DNA of 64,000 bases from Mactra quadrangularis. Lineage: Eukaryota > Mollusca > Bivalvia > Venerida > Mactridae. A program made the position numbers and the translations under genes. The stretch's first letter is position 1. The number at the start of each line of letters is the position of its first letter. Positions 14,301 to 26,551 of this stretch are shown here, in pieces. Below the pieces are notes generated by a model. The model had not been told where the DNA came from, did no database searches, and worked only from the letters and a program-made list of their open reading frames with translations. Where the stretch lies: NCBI GenBank assembly GCA_025267735.1, contig CM046294.1:40671570-40735569 (forward strand). The letters are read 5' to 3'.

Positions 14301-16045
14301 AAGGTGCTTTTGAAAATGTTCACTTGTGACCCTTTTGTAAGAAATGTCCCTCATCATGTTTTGTAACTTTGACTTGATTTTGTCAGAACTGTAATGAAAT
14401 ATCTTTATATATCTTTATATCTTAATGTAGTGACAAAACAGACAATACAAGTGACGAACATGATTACTATAATACTGGAAGGTAGGTATAAAATTTACAA
14501 TATTACATATCCTTTACATTCATAAGGGCTAGCACTGGATACACATAAATGTGTACTTAACACTCACAATGAATTTCACATTACGCGAATGAAGTTTGAA
14601 CGATCAGATAAACATTGTCATGACTGCGAGACAATACAATATCAATAAGTGCATAATGGTTAAGCGTGTGGTAAAATATATATACGAGTAGTATTCAATC
14701 GTACTCAATATTTGCTTAATGATATGCCATTCAATCGAATCGACACCTTTGGGGAATTGTCCGGTTTTCAGTTGCGTAATGTTACACTGTTCATGACAAT
14801 TCTGGTAAACAGTAGCATCATGTAATACTGTCCAGAACAACAACTTTAAATATCAAATTAATAAAAACAAATGCCAAAATAAAATCGAATCATGAACTAA
14901 GATTAATATAGGTCCTATAAACTTGATGTATGAAAAGCAAATGCACAATCACACTATATAACACCATGTGTGAGGAATTTTATTTTGTTTTGTGTTGTTG
15001 TATATATTTATGGTGGAGGGTTTTAACTTATTTATTTTTTATAATTTATCTTGTTGTACAACGCTATATGTAATATAAAAATAGGCGTATAATCAAATGA
15101 AGAAGTTTAGTTTAGTTTAGTTTAGAATCAATGTTAAGGGAGACGATTAAACTTCACTTTATAGATATCCGTGTTGTAGCGTTAGAGTGTCGCATTTATA
15201 CGAATTGTTTGTTTCGAAAGGTTATTCTGTAAATCTGTACTTGACTAATCGTAAGTTGAGAAATCCTTTAATTTATATATTCATTATTGTTTTCATATCA
15301 ATGTATGCTTATAATTATTTTATTCTAAAGATCAGAAGAAATAACAAACCAAGACAATAATGATAAAGCATACAACACAATTGAAAGGTATGTACATTAT
15401 GTTATCCCTTTCAATTTACAAACCAACTACCATACATATGGAAGAAAATAAATGTATAAGCAATTTCCGTTTCACATGAACATGTTTATCTACCAATTTG
15501 TTATTAGCAGTGATTTGACAACTTCAACATTTAATCGAATCGTTAAATATTATTTAGCATCTTTAAGTAGATGCCTCTTATTGTGTTTTATAGTGATGCA
15601 AACAGAAACAAAAAGTCGGTTGAATATTTTGCTTACTTCAATGTTACCAAGTAAGCTCAATATTTTATCATAAACAGTTTGATGCATTATTAAACAACTC
15701 GTTGCATCGTTGCATCGCATTCAAATACTTCTTTGGCGTTTATTCATATAGTAAATGCATTTACTTCATGTGCAAAAACTGTCGTACGATTTGAAAGAAA
15801 TATTTCATATTTCAAAAGCATGGACGTTTTTAGTTACTAATAGTTCGGTTATAATGTATTGCTTTGACACATTCTCCTTAATGATTTCTAATCCAACACT
15901 TCTAAAATGTGTAACATTTTATTTCAGTGTTTCTGAATACGAAATGATAAATCGAACCAACGTGGAACCAACCCCGTACTCAACTCTAGATCAAACAGAA
16001 CTAGGCACAAGATCTAGTATTACTTTTCCTATTTTTATAGAATAA
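5389..16045 (+). CDS. Ig receptor gene 1: SP, 8 Ig, FN3, TM, tyrosine-motif tail
   Basis: Predicted single-pass cell-surface receptor of the Ig superfamily, 1068 aa. Coding exons by eye: 5389-5425 (signal peptide), 5705-6067 (Ig1), 6475-6825 (Ig2), 8233-8562 (Ig3), 8997-9281 (Ig4), 9770-10069 (Ig5), 10674-10955 (Ig6), 11271-11555 (Ig7), 11990-12283 (Ig8), 12840-13136 (FN3), 13516-13641 (transmembrane), 13902-13932, 14431-14481, 15331-15387 and 15928-16045 (tail). Every junction has AG/GT, phases agree, and the sum (3207 nt) is in frame to a TAA. Approximate residues: Ig1 13-133, Ig2 134-250, Ig3-Ig8 251-842, FN3 843-941, helix (GGIAGGVIGCSIIVTVIVF) about 955-975. Ig1-Ig7 show the Cys/Trp/Cys pattern (for example LSWSC, YSCYISN); Ig8 has lost both cysteines. 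The tail holds YYNT, YNTI, SEYEMI and TPYSTL. The architecture recalls nephrin/hemicentin-like adhesion or immune receptors; ligand and function are unknown. A second 3' end may exist (16689-16747). The start is the first ATG before a hydrophobic stretch. Confidence 0.82.
7625..7740 (-). repeat. Degenerate SINE (family A) in intron of Ig gene 1
   Basis: Reads on the minus strand as a tRNA-like head (box-B-like GGGTTCGAATTCC) through to the ACGCCGTT tail shared with the full copy at 20568-20860. The middle part is deleted. It sits between the Ig2 and Ig3 exons and has no visible effect on coding. Confidence 0.6.
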
Positions 16046-16153
16046 TATTGCATTGTCATCTCTTAAAATCGCGTCAATACATTTAGTCGTATAACGATTT
16101 TGATAATTTGTGTGGAAAACATAAGTATATTTGATAATATACTTACATGTTTC

Positions 16154-16159
16154 AATAAA
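16154..16159 (+). promoter_or_regulatory. Possible polyadenylation signal for the short gene 1 end
   Basis: An AATAAA hexamer about 110 bp after the TAA at 16043-16045. It fits a transcript that ends with exon 15928-16045 rather than splicing on to 16689. The hexamer is common by chance in such AT-rich DNA. Confidence 0.4.
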
Positions 16160-16688
16160 CATTATACAACTATCATAATCCTTTTAATCCTTTAAAATAT
16201 TTACATAAAAGTAATGCACTTAGAGTAATGTTAAGGTACAACGCCATATTTCACCTAATTATTTCGATAACGAAATCTCGTGTAATCGGTGTAACTATTC
16301 ACTGAAACAGTTAAAGAAGCCACAAGTCGTAAATAATTTAAGCTAGATATTTTGGAGTTATTTAAGAAAAAAATCAAACAGAAATATTCAGATGAATGAT
16401 TAGAAGTAGTGATCTAGTGGTAGAACTCACGTTTAGAGATCTTAGAGATCATGCTAACTTCCTAGAGCATGAAATTTACCTACAATTGTTCCACTCCATA
16501 TTGGTATTAATGAATTTGAGGGATCACCTGTCACGAGGAGATTTCAAGGATCAAGAATTATTGTATATAATTGTAAAATATAAATAAGCATTTTTTAGAT
16601 ATATATACATCAGTTTCAAACTGCTCTCTATGTTTAATTTATATACATGTATTTATCGCTTCCGTTGTTGTTATTATTCTATTTTTAG

Positions 16689-16747
16689 ATGCCACCAACG
16701 ATAATGAGAAGGCAGTATACGAAAACATGAAATTACAAGTGTTTTAG
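16689..16747 (+). CDS. Alternative terminal exon of Ig gene 1 (YENM motif)
   Basis: A T-rich tract ending TTTTTAG precedes a 59-nt open segment ending in TAG. It reads DATNDNEK then AVYENMKLQVF in phase 1. If the preceding exon is cut at a GTATTA donor (last exon base 16016), the joined frame stays open and the total is 3237 nt, a multiple of three. The product would replace the last nine residues (ITFPIFIE region) with a tail ending in YENM, which fits the YxxM (PI3-kinase SH2) and YxN (Grb2 SH2) patterns known from receptor tails. The donor is weak, so this may be a minor form or a relic exon. Confidence 0.45.
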
Positions 16748-18211
16748 ATCAGTGTTTGAAGTGTATAGATGAGTAAAACATATAATATAGACATACATGA
16801 ATATTAATATGACAATTGACTATTTTTTGCAATAAGTTACTTCGCTTGCATCTGCATTATATAATATTTTATTCCTCTGTCTATTCACACATAGTTACTA
16901 TATCGTTCAATTATTTTCTATATGTAAGAATACTCAGGTGTCTCTGGTAACATATGTACTATTTTTTCTACCTTGCCTATTAACAAACACATACATATTC
17001 AATGTGTGTCATTTAGGAAACTTGCTTGTAGTGCGTTTTTTTCAATAACAAGACAATTTCGCCATTATATTTGCAGTTTACAACTTTTTTGCATCATTCT
17101 CAGTTCAAATAATTTTTTCTATACTTACAAAGGGACATGTCGCTATCTTTGTGTATATACAATTTGTACAATAGTATATTCTTATATCAAATTTTAGTCA
17201 TTATTTTGTATGACTTCGTTCATTCAGACAAATGTGTCATAACAGGTCGGTCAATCAACATACTCACCGTTACATATTAAATCTATTGATGTATATGATT
17301 ACCAGCTACTAGGCGCATACTTCCTTTAGACTTCCTGATAGACAACAATCCGAAATGATTTAGAATCAGTGATAAGACAGCAGACATATTTTCATGACCA
17401 AACTCGCAGTCAGTATGTTCCGCCTAGGAATCGACTGCTCGACTTCAGTAGATCAGTAGGCTCGTTGACTATCAAATGAGCTAACCGGGCGGCTGTCGTT
17501 AGTTTGACAAATATAGTTAATTAGACTACAAGTATTTGGTGTTTGCGTCTTAGGCATGTATTCAATACTATAAGCAATGACATCAACACTATTACCTGCA
17601 TAACTATGTAACATTTTGAAGTGTGTTTCTACAATGGCGTACACAAAAAAAACATAAACGTATATTACGATTATACAAATGAACTGAAATAAAATATGTA
17701 CAATGGATTTTGTTAATAAATAATGTGTATTATCTCCATCTTAAATATAAAAATAAAAACAAAACATATCAGTATTGAATACATGAAACACATATATGCA
17801 ACATAGAATATATTATATTAGGGAACATAACACAAAGTGAAATATAGTTCACACAAAAACTGAAACATGTTAAGTAAAGCATAATATATTTCTATAAAAA
17901 TACATTCAAGAAAAAATATCTGATTACTGTAAATGTTCCATCTATAAAGGCTAATTTTATACAAGTGATGGAAAGTATAATGGTAAATGACACTTTTCTG
18001 AAAACACTAGGTATGTAACACCACACTTTAAATTATCCGTTCAACTCTAATACATTAATACTTTAACTCATGCGTCATTTTAAAGATTGCCTGTCTGCAC
18101 TGAAATAATACTAACACTGACAATATGTACAGTTTAATTTTCACCGTTAATAATTGTAACTTATTCATTTTCTTATATTCCTATCTTTATCTTGGAGTTG
18201 TTTCGTTTTTT
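16748..18211. other. Gene-free stretch downstream of Ig gene 1
   Basis: AT-rich DNA without coding signal. It contains one SINE relic (about 17345-17500, listed separately). Open frames here are short and have no domain-like composition. Confidence 0.6.
17345..17500 (-). repeat. SINE family A, partial
   Basis: The minus-strand copy shares with other members the stretch around CATTTCGG, TTTGGTCATGAAAATAT and a tRNA-like GCC-CGGTTAGCTCATTTGATAG head (complement of GAGCTAACCGGGCGGC). The 3' GCTACGGCGTT end is missing. Confidence 0.55.
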
Positions 18212-18860
18212 TTACGTTAAGTCTACAAGGTCATACGGTGTAAGATCATTACCAAAGATAACAAACTTCTATCCTAGTCATTACAACAAGCAAGCAAAAG
18301 TTATAAGTTATACTCTACAAAAGCTAAACTGAGTTTAAAAACATGAACAAATACAATTTTTGATTACATCCAACACACTTCGTTTAAGTTCATCATAACT
18401 ATCGATATCCTATCTACTTTTTATTTTTCTGATCACTTTAGCTTTCTTAGTAAAGTAAACTTGACATTACTATGTAGAACCATCACTTATCATATTGTCG
18501 CGTCACGAGGTTGATTGCCGTAACTGCATCTAATGATTTATTCCAATGAACTGTAACAAGCAAGAAACTAATAATGTTATATGTTCCATTCGAGTGAAGG
18601 TAGATCTCTTTTAAATGACAGTTTAAAGTCAATTCAGAGATGCAAAGTAAAGCCCAACAAAAATTGTATCGGGATGACGTTATAAACCATTTTAGTATTT
18701 GATAATGATGTAAGTTAGGACAAATAAATCATTAATGATACAGTAGCTTTATATATATTAATATTTTTATAATAAATAATACAACATATTTATGATGTTA
18801 CACACATACCTGTTGGCTGTTGACTACTACTTAATGCAACATTACCATTATTCTGTCCTC
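18212..18860 (-). pseudogene. Tail exons of a third Ig-receptor paralogue (remnant)
   Basis: Two short minus-strand pieces match the cytoplasmic tail of Ig gene 2. The first (18860-18810, 51 nt, phase 1 at both ends, AG before and GTATGT after) reads GGQNNGNVALSSSQQPTG, similar in place and composition to the Ser-rich exon of gene 2. The second (18268-18212) ends GNDLTPYDLVDLT then TAA, close to TPYDIVDFT at the gene 2 end; an in-frame TAG lies directly upstream. No Ig, FN3 or membrane exons of this copy were found on the minus strand nearby, so I read it as the surviving 3' end of a decayed gene, although a highly shortened live gene cannot be excluded. Confidence 0.55.
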
Positions 18861-20567
18861 CTAAAGCAGTTATAACACACAGATACAATTAATTTCACTC
18901 CATCAAGTGATGACGATGTGTGACATGCATTAGCTGAATAAACTTTTGTAGATTGACTATTTTATTAGAAACTGACTCATACATAATTAATCCATAATTC
19001 AAAACGATACACAAAATGTTTTATGACAAATGTGATATTTAAATAAAAAAGGAAAAACAATTAGCTAGCCAAACACGTAATTTTGGACTAATAATCTTAT
19101 ATGTAATTTTCGAGAAATGTAATGACACTTATGTATTGACAACTTTTTTTTCCAACTATTCATATTCAAAGTGCAGTTTATTGAATTCTATATTTAATCG
19201 AATCAGACAGCTGTTCTGAATATTCAAAGTCAGCAACAAGGTAATAAAGAAATATTATGATTTCGTTCTCAACCGATTTGTTAAATAACAAAAGCGTTCT
19301 TTGTTGTACAAATTAATCTTTTGAAAAGACATTTGCAGAATACCGTTTTATGTACTGACAATTGAGTGATTCAACCACAGGCGACCGGCACGGTCCAGAA
19401 TCAAAGGCACTATATATACATGTTAGGTGTATAACTCAAGAATTGTAGTTTTTCAACCAAGTTCAATCAGAGGCCAGTTTCTTCATCAATGATAATCTTA
19501 TTTCACAGAGTCATACATGCACACAAAGCCGAGGATTTGCTCTTTCAAATGTCACCAACATCTTTTGCATAATAATAATAAGATAGTAGGACGATTTCGA
19601 ACAAAACGATTAAACAGATTTGGTTTACTCGATACAAATTTTGCAGGAAATACATATACGAGTACAATAGACGTTACGTCACGCGCTCAATAGTGACTAT
19701 ACTAGCGATTTTAAATGAAGAAAAATATTCGCTTCTTAATGTCTAGATCAACTTCTTGAATATTCATACGATTTGACTGCATGAAAAAAAATTGATGATC
19801 GATTGCATGCGTATGTATCCTCGTTTTACTTAGTTTATTTATTTTAACAGTTTAAATTTGCCATCAATAGTGTATTTTGTTCTTTGCGACTTTTGTACCG
19901 ACTTAACTAGATATGATTGACAGTAATGTTTCAAATCGACCCATTACTTTATTACTTGGCGTATGCAAAATATACGTTTACTTACGCTGTTCTATTTCAA
20001 TGGAGATCATTTATGAAGGAATGGCGTTATTGAAGTGATTTCACTTTTCATGTGTATGAATGTACAAGTATTTATAAATGTTTTTGACCATCAAAGTTAA
20101 TTACAAATGAAAGGAATGGAGAATAAATAAATATCTTTAAACAGATACTTGTTGATATGTAACATTTATTTTGTTTGAAGTTTGAATGTAGACCCTGTAT
20201 GGCGTGCAATATATCAGCTAGGTCAAAGTCATAATAAGGGGTTATAGTCCGACTGAATAAACCTGAGCTTTATCTTTATGCAAAAATATATTAAACTTAA
20301 TATTTACTGTCTAGTTTTGTCTTCGTTTGTAAATCGCGCGTTATCGGAAGCTTTCGGCAAAATACAGATACTGAACAATTATTTTGTTTTTATAAGAATA
20401 AATACTTTCAAACTGTGCCATAATATTGCAAACGTTCGTGCTTTTCCCAAAAGATGTGTCCAAAATTACAAAACAAAGTACAATAACATACCACATTTTT
20501 AACAGTCACATCGGTTGATATAAACATGTATTACCGGATACCCACATATGGAAACTCAAAATTTAAT
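18861..20567. other. Gene-free stretch
   Basis: AT-rich DNA. I see no exon-like segment with splice signals and no clear repeat in it. Confidence 0.55.
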
Positions 20568-20860
20568 GTGGCCGCTACTGATCGAGGGGTTGTGGGTTCG
20601 ATTCTCGGGCGGGGCATACTTTCGTGGAGCTTGGTCATGAAATTATTTTTACGGCCATTCTCTCTCCTGCCAATGATTTTTAATTATGTAGGGCAGTTGT
20701 CAGTCACTGACAAAACTATGCGTTTAGTAGTTGGTTAACAGCTAAATCCAGAGATTAAGCCTTTCCAGGAGGAGTGAGTATGTGGACTGATCGCCGTTAT
20801 ATGACCTATAAAATGTGTTGCTACGGCGTTAAACCCAACAACAACAAACAAACAAACAAG
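20568..20860 (+). repeat. SINE family A, near full-length
   Basis: tRNA-like head with a box-B match (GGGTTCGATTCTCGGG at about 20594), a body with GTGGAGCTTGGTCATGAAAT and GGGCAGTTGTCAGTCACTGACAA halves, and a tail TGTTGCTACGGCGTTAAACCC followed by CAACAACAAACAAACAAAC. This is the reference copy for the family in this window; other copies lie at about 7.6, 17.4, 27.1, 29.8, 47.1 and 47.8 kb. SINEs of this build are non-autonomous and depend on a LINE for mobility. Confidence 0.85.
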
Positions 20861-23702
20861 ATTTGATGTAAGTGTGTAATGATTATAATTAGGTAGTTCA
20901 AGCTCAGGTTAATATTTTTGCACTATACCTTATGTACTTTGGAAATTAAAATCAAGAAAAGATATAGCCATAAAAAAGAGTAATTAAAAAATTAAAAGTC
21001 ATATTTGCACACTGAATCTCGTACACGCGAATATAAGCCATATTCGCTATGAAGCAATACTGCGATGAGCGTACCATGTCGAATGTAATACACGTTTACT
21101 GTGATTATATATGTATAATGAAATAAAGAGGTTCATACAACAATAACATGTACTATACATTGCTGTAAACATTCCATTTCAACCTATTTAGGTAATACAT
21201 GGTTTTATATATTTATGCTGGGTTTAACGCGAAGTAATCACATTTTGAGAACTTTATGACATCCAGTACAACATAACTAGCTTAACTTAACCCTTGTCTA
21301 ATACTTGCACTCACCAACACGTCCACAAGACCGGAAACTTCTACATATACCTTACTAATTGAAGAAAATTTACATAGCTGTCAACTTTTCATGGAATCGA
21401 TCCCGAATGGGATCGGACCCGTACTCTATTCGAGCACTAAATCCGAAATCCTGGTGCGCCACAAACTGCGCTACCGAACCAAGTTATAACATGATTAAAT
21501 AACAACGGCAATATTTGTATCGTCACTGTATCATATAACCATCACACACATCTGTCCGTCACGTTAAATAAACAACTTGAAATATGAGATGAGGAATATT
21601 TTAACAATTGAGAAGGAAGTTTAGAACGATAATATTTTTTATAAAATAAAGAAAAGTTGCAGTTTTATTATGTGGGTATTAAAATTAGTGTTTATATATT
21701 TAAAATACGGTGGGTGGACTTGATTAAATCATTTGTTTTAAAGTTTGCATGAATAAATTCGATTAAATAATCAGTATTAGAAAACAATATAACATAGTAA
21801 TTAAGTTTTGCAATTTTCAACCAATTTATCTTGTGTACACATACTACTCTAAATTTCAGAATCTTCTGCATTTTCGGAATCTGTTTTAATGACAGCGTCT
21901 TCAAGTAAAAATAAAACTTAAAACAGTTTTATCTTTACAAGTAAGTACCTAACAAAAAAGGTATGTGTTTGGCAATATAATGTGTAAACAGCCTTAATGA
22001 TAAAAGTAGTTTAAATTTGATGAGATGTGACATAGCATTAAACAACTTCTTGGAACTTGTATAATAGTTGTTTTATTTCCAATTTTCAAATTTGTTTAAC
22101 GTTGTGTTTTATAAAGTATATGAATTTAACTTAGTGTTACAGATAGATGAATAAGTCAAATATGTGGGTGTCTAAGTTCAAGTGTAAAATGCTACTTGAC
22201 TCAGCGTAAACAGTGTTGTAGTTTCCAGTATTTGATGAATGTATTTAAAATATTTCATATTATATTACTCCAATAAAGCTTGACTATTTAACTTTCAAAA
22301 TATATAATAATATTATTATTTAACTATATAGAATAAGAATAACTTAATATTATCACATTATTTCATATTATTTAGAATAGGTCATAAGAAGTACAAGATG
22401 TGTGTGTATAAATAAAACATTTAATTACACATATACATTAACTAACATTTTGTATTGAGTCGCAGCTAACTTTGCAGCGGAAATCTTAAAGTTTCCATTA
22501 AAGCCCTATTATTAAATCATACGCTGATAATATTGCTAAGTATCATGTTTTTGGTAAAAACTTATACAAACATACAACAGATAGTATAAACGCATACAGG
22601 GCACAAAAAGCAAAATTATTTTTTTTCCAGAATTTATACTTATACTATTTTAAGTTTCGCGATTAAAACCGATTGTAAAACCCCGGAAATCAAGGAACTC
22701 AACGAACGAGATCAGAATTTTCCGTCGTAACTAAAATCAACTTAATCTTCAAATAGGAAGTAAACAAATTTCCTGCTTTGATAAATACACGTTTTGTATG
22801 GTAAATTTCGAGCGAAAGCTAATTGAAACTCACGAAACACATGTAATTAGTTTTACATGAACATAAACTGACGAGAAAAATAATCGTATCACTTAGGTCT
22901 TTATATATACAGAAACGTTTGCTGATAGGCCACGTTCAGGTTAAACGTCTGTAACGTCTGTAAAACTACAAAACTACATATACATATTCTGTGCATACGC
23001 CAACGTCATTCACGTAATATATTTTAACGGCAGTATCTACGTAGCGTGTACGCCAAATAAGTCGACAAACAATGGGAAATATTTTTGTTTTGGCACAAAA
23101 AGAACCACGGGCTAGATCTAAAGTTATGCCAACGTCTATCTCTCCGCTCGTATTATCGCAGACATGGTGTTGAGAGAATGTAGTGTTCAGTGATAAGTCG
23201 TGTTTCGACTTATGAAACGCTTAAGATTTATCATTGCCTTAAAACGAGTTTAAGTCACAACTCGTTGTTGCTAACATCACATGGACCAGCTATTATATCC
23301 TGTGAGTGTCTATATATTCTGGCAAAGTCAAGACTTTCTACCAGCATAAAACCGACAGACCAAAAAATATGTATGTAGTTGAAATGAGGCGTTTCTTTAT
23401 AGTATCAGTTTAAATATTTGTGTACTAGATTTTTTATCTCTAATAAAATATATGATATATCTTACATTTTACAATGTTGTTAAAGCTTTATCAAACACTT
23501 TTTAGGCAATTTGTTTGGCTAAGAGGGTATCTTCGTTGTATAATTTAAATATTAGAATAGTACCCCATTTTTATAAGAAACTGATATTTTGACGAGGGAT
23601 TCCACTAGAGAGGGTTATTCTAACCCCAAGGAAGTTATATTCTACTGTCCTTTTGATAGTATTACTTTTTTAGATTGATGATATAGATATTGTCTTCGTT
23701 TC
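20861..23702. other. Gene-free stretch with one SINE
   Basis: AT-rich, no supported exon. The SINE at 21290-21485 is listed separately. The short open frames (for example near 21.7-21.9 and 23.2 kb) look like chance frames: low complexity and no splice context. Confidence 0.55.
21290..21485 (-). repeat. SINE family B, tRNA-like head
   Basis: On the minus strand it starts with TTGGTTCGGTAGCGCAGTTTG (A-box-like) and GGGTCCGATCCC (B-box-like), then CATGAAAAGTTGACAGCTATG and a distal part with CGGTCTTGTGGACGTG. The same order of blocks occurs on the plus strand at 61345-61620 and as a 3' fragment at 30395-30500, which defines a second SINE family distinct from family A. Confidence 0.7.
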
Positions 23703-23936
23703 ATGGCTATGTCTTCTTCGACTAATTTAACAAGATGGACTTACCTATCAGAATCTACAGGAACATCCTTGATGAGCTATCAGAATGGACAATTTACAGT
23801 GTCACCATCTGATTCTTTTCTTAATGATAGTATAAGATATTCGTATGCATGTAATAGTACATTGTATCAGGTAACCATTCATCCAGAATCATACCTATAT
23901 AATCACATATTGGCGTGTAGACAATGTATACTTTAA
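23703..23936 (+). pseudogene. Truncated Ig1-type exon of another paralogue
   Basis: Open stretch closely matching the Ig1 exons of both full genes (SSTNLTRWTY, GTSLMSYQNGQ, VSPSDSFLND, YSYACNSTLYQVT, NHILAC). It is broken: the 5' part of the domain with the first core cysteine is absent, the QC of gene 1 is QF here, and a stop follows shortly after NHILACRQ, removing the WIIK end. No acceptor or donor fits. It is on the plus strand, between the two genes, so it is either a separate broken copy or a fragment moved by rearrangement. Confidence 0.75.
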
Positions 23937-26551
23937 CGTTTAGTCGTCGTAATACATACACTTAACATTTAATAAGTAATACAATGTTTAGAAATAGAAA
24001 GTACTAGTAAATAAAAAAGAATATATTCAAATTAATAATTGGTAATATATTTTTGTGCAACATATTCCTTATTTCTGTCAATTCAGTATTGATATATTAA
24101 CTCAGAACAAAATAATACGATTTGTGTATGCTCCGGATGCAAGGACTTGGTTTTACCAAAACCATTTTGTTTACACAATTAACTGGTTACCCGTTTCGAA
24201 CAGGGTGAGTCAACTTATTATATATCACGTTTTCAATATTCAAAATGAGAAAGAACCATGTTACTTCAACGTGCACTTTAGTCCTACTAGTTCTAATCAG
24301 AGTTATGACACAAGTAAAAGAGTTTATGGTAATCAGTTAGGAACAGTATGCAGAGAAACCGGAAAACTCAGCCTACCTATAGTCAAAGTATTCGTCAAGA
24401 AGTGCGTCGCTTGAACTGGATGTTTTCTGTGGAAAGGAATACAACAATACAAAACATAAGATAAGCCCGTAATTTCACTCATTTTAAATGTCATGTCAAA
24501 TCCATATTTTGTCGATGCTGTGAGATGGCACATACTTATATTTATCCGTTGCAAACTTAGAGTTTTTATCATCAGTTGTCTTCTGTATTTTAGTGGTGTT
24601 TGTTTTGTAATGATTTACTTTATTTGATAGTATTTAATTTGTATGTGATACATGTATGTTTTAATGTCACATTCATGATGTTGTATTTTAACCTCATTAT
24701 CATTATTCAATTGTTTGGGACCACGGTGGAGATAATGAAGAAACTTCCATTTTTGCTAGCCCTGTATTTTAATAAATTCGACTATGTCTCTGAATAAGTA
24801 AATCATGGGCAATAACAAAATATACATTTCGTCTTAAATTTGGGAACCAACAATAAATAACTATATTTACCATTTTCATTTTACTAATCATGCATTTTTA
24901 AAGTATGTTTTTATGTGAAATTTTATTGTTGTATATTGTATCATCATACTTAAGTGTCAATGTCATAAAAATACTCAATATATGTTACTCTTTTGTTTTC
25001 AAACCTTGTTTCACGCGAACAAATCATATGATATACATTATGAAATAAATATAAAATATAAATATGAATTTGTTGGTATGATATAGCAACTAAATCATGC
25101 AAATCAACAAAGCAGTATAAAAAACCTAGCCCAAAATATCATGGACAAACATAATGTACCAAATAGACCATATATTTACCAATAAAGAAAACATGTTTTA
25201 CATTGATACTACAATTGGTTTTTTAAGAATCTACACTGGTTTTATACATAAAAAGCACCATCCCTGTTTTGTAAAACTCGGTACATACTTTATGATAATT
25301 TTTTATTAACACCTGTCATTATAATCAAGCAATCTTATACCTTATTGTTTTGTTTGATAACAGTGAGTAGATTTGTTATTATGTCTAACATATAATCTAT
25401 GTACAGATGTAAGTAAACATATTTAAAAAACTATCTATCAGTAATACATATTCATTGAAAATAATTTAAACGTTAATCAATTATGTCGTAAAGATTCAAG
25501 CAGACATCTCAGTAAAAACGTATTTCCACATGCATTCATAATCAAACTTTTCCAGAACACAATATAGTATATACTATTTTTCATTCGATTTGCAACTCAA
25601 TCGTTGCTTCCAGATATTTGAAATGTAGTTTTTTACTTAAATCATTATTGTAATAATATCCTGAAAATTACTATTTCAAAATACAAATTAAGAGTAGAGC
25701 AATTATACTTATTCGCTTTTTTTTTATAACAAACGCTTAACCTCAGATAGGCAGTTATTCTTTTACAATTTCATGTGTGTGTTTCAATCATAAAGCAAAT
25801 GAATTTAAGGTATTTATTAGCCTAAAGACATATGTAATTCTTTATCAACAATACTTGATAATAATTATATTGATTGTTAAAAAATATTTATATATGTTAA
25901 TATGTGATTATTATAAACTTATTGGAATAAAATTATATTCAATGTAACATGATTTACAAACAAATATATCAAATAACAAGATGTTTAAAGGTACTCATTT
26001 AGAGATTTCAACTTAAATATAAACTTTTTCTAAAACTATCAAAATATATGGAAATAGTTTTGGAAGCAGGAAAGTAGTATTCTGACAACTACAAACGATG
26101 GTGTTTCATGTAGTAAATATCTATCCCGTATGTCACGAAATAGACACTTTCAGTGCATTTTTGTGAGTTTTATTGCATATTCCTTGCAACATATGTTTTT
26201 TTTTCTTGAAGCCAAAACTTTCAGTATAATTTTATAGAAGCTGAAGTAGCTAGATGAATATCAAATTATATTTCATGTTTGATATGTTTTTTTCTAATTC
26301 TATTTCAAATTTCAACTAAAAAGATCAACCGGATCAAAAGTTACAGAGATCCGAAGTTTAGAAAAAAATGAACAAAATGGCCATTTTAGCGTGACATACA
26401 TTTTTATTTCATAACAAACTACAATTATTTATTAATTTTATCAGTGTTTAAATCTTTACACACCATAACCATTTTCAAACCTGACACTGAAAATCAAATA
26501 TTGATATTCCAAGCGAATTGTTGTTTGTCGGCAATTCTCTGCAATGGGTGA

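Noticed and set aside
15331..15960. Canonical ITAM formed by YNTI and YEMI across the exon junction
   Set aside because: The codon made at the junction leaves five residues between the two units (ESVSE); the classical minimum is six. Reported only as ITAM-like.
16396..16587. Extra tail exon of Ig gene 1
   Set aside because: No acceptor/donor in suitable phase and no similarity to the tail of gene 2.
24055..24414. 119-aa plus-strand frame after the Ig relic
   Set aside because: No Ig pattern, no splice signals, no match to either gene; probably chance.
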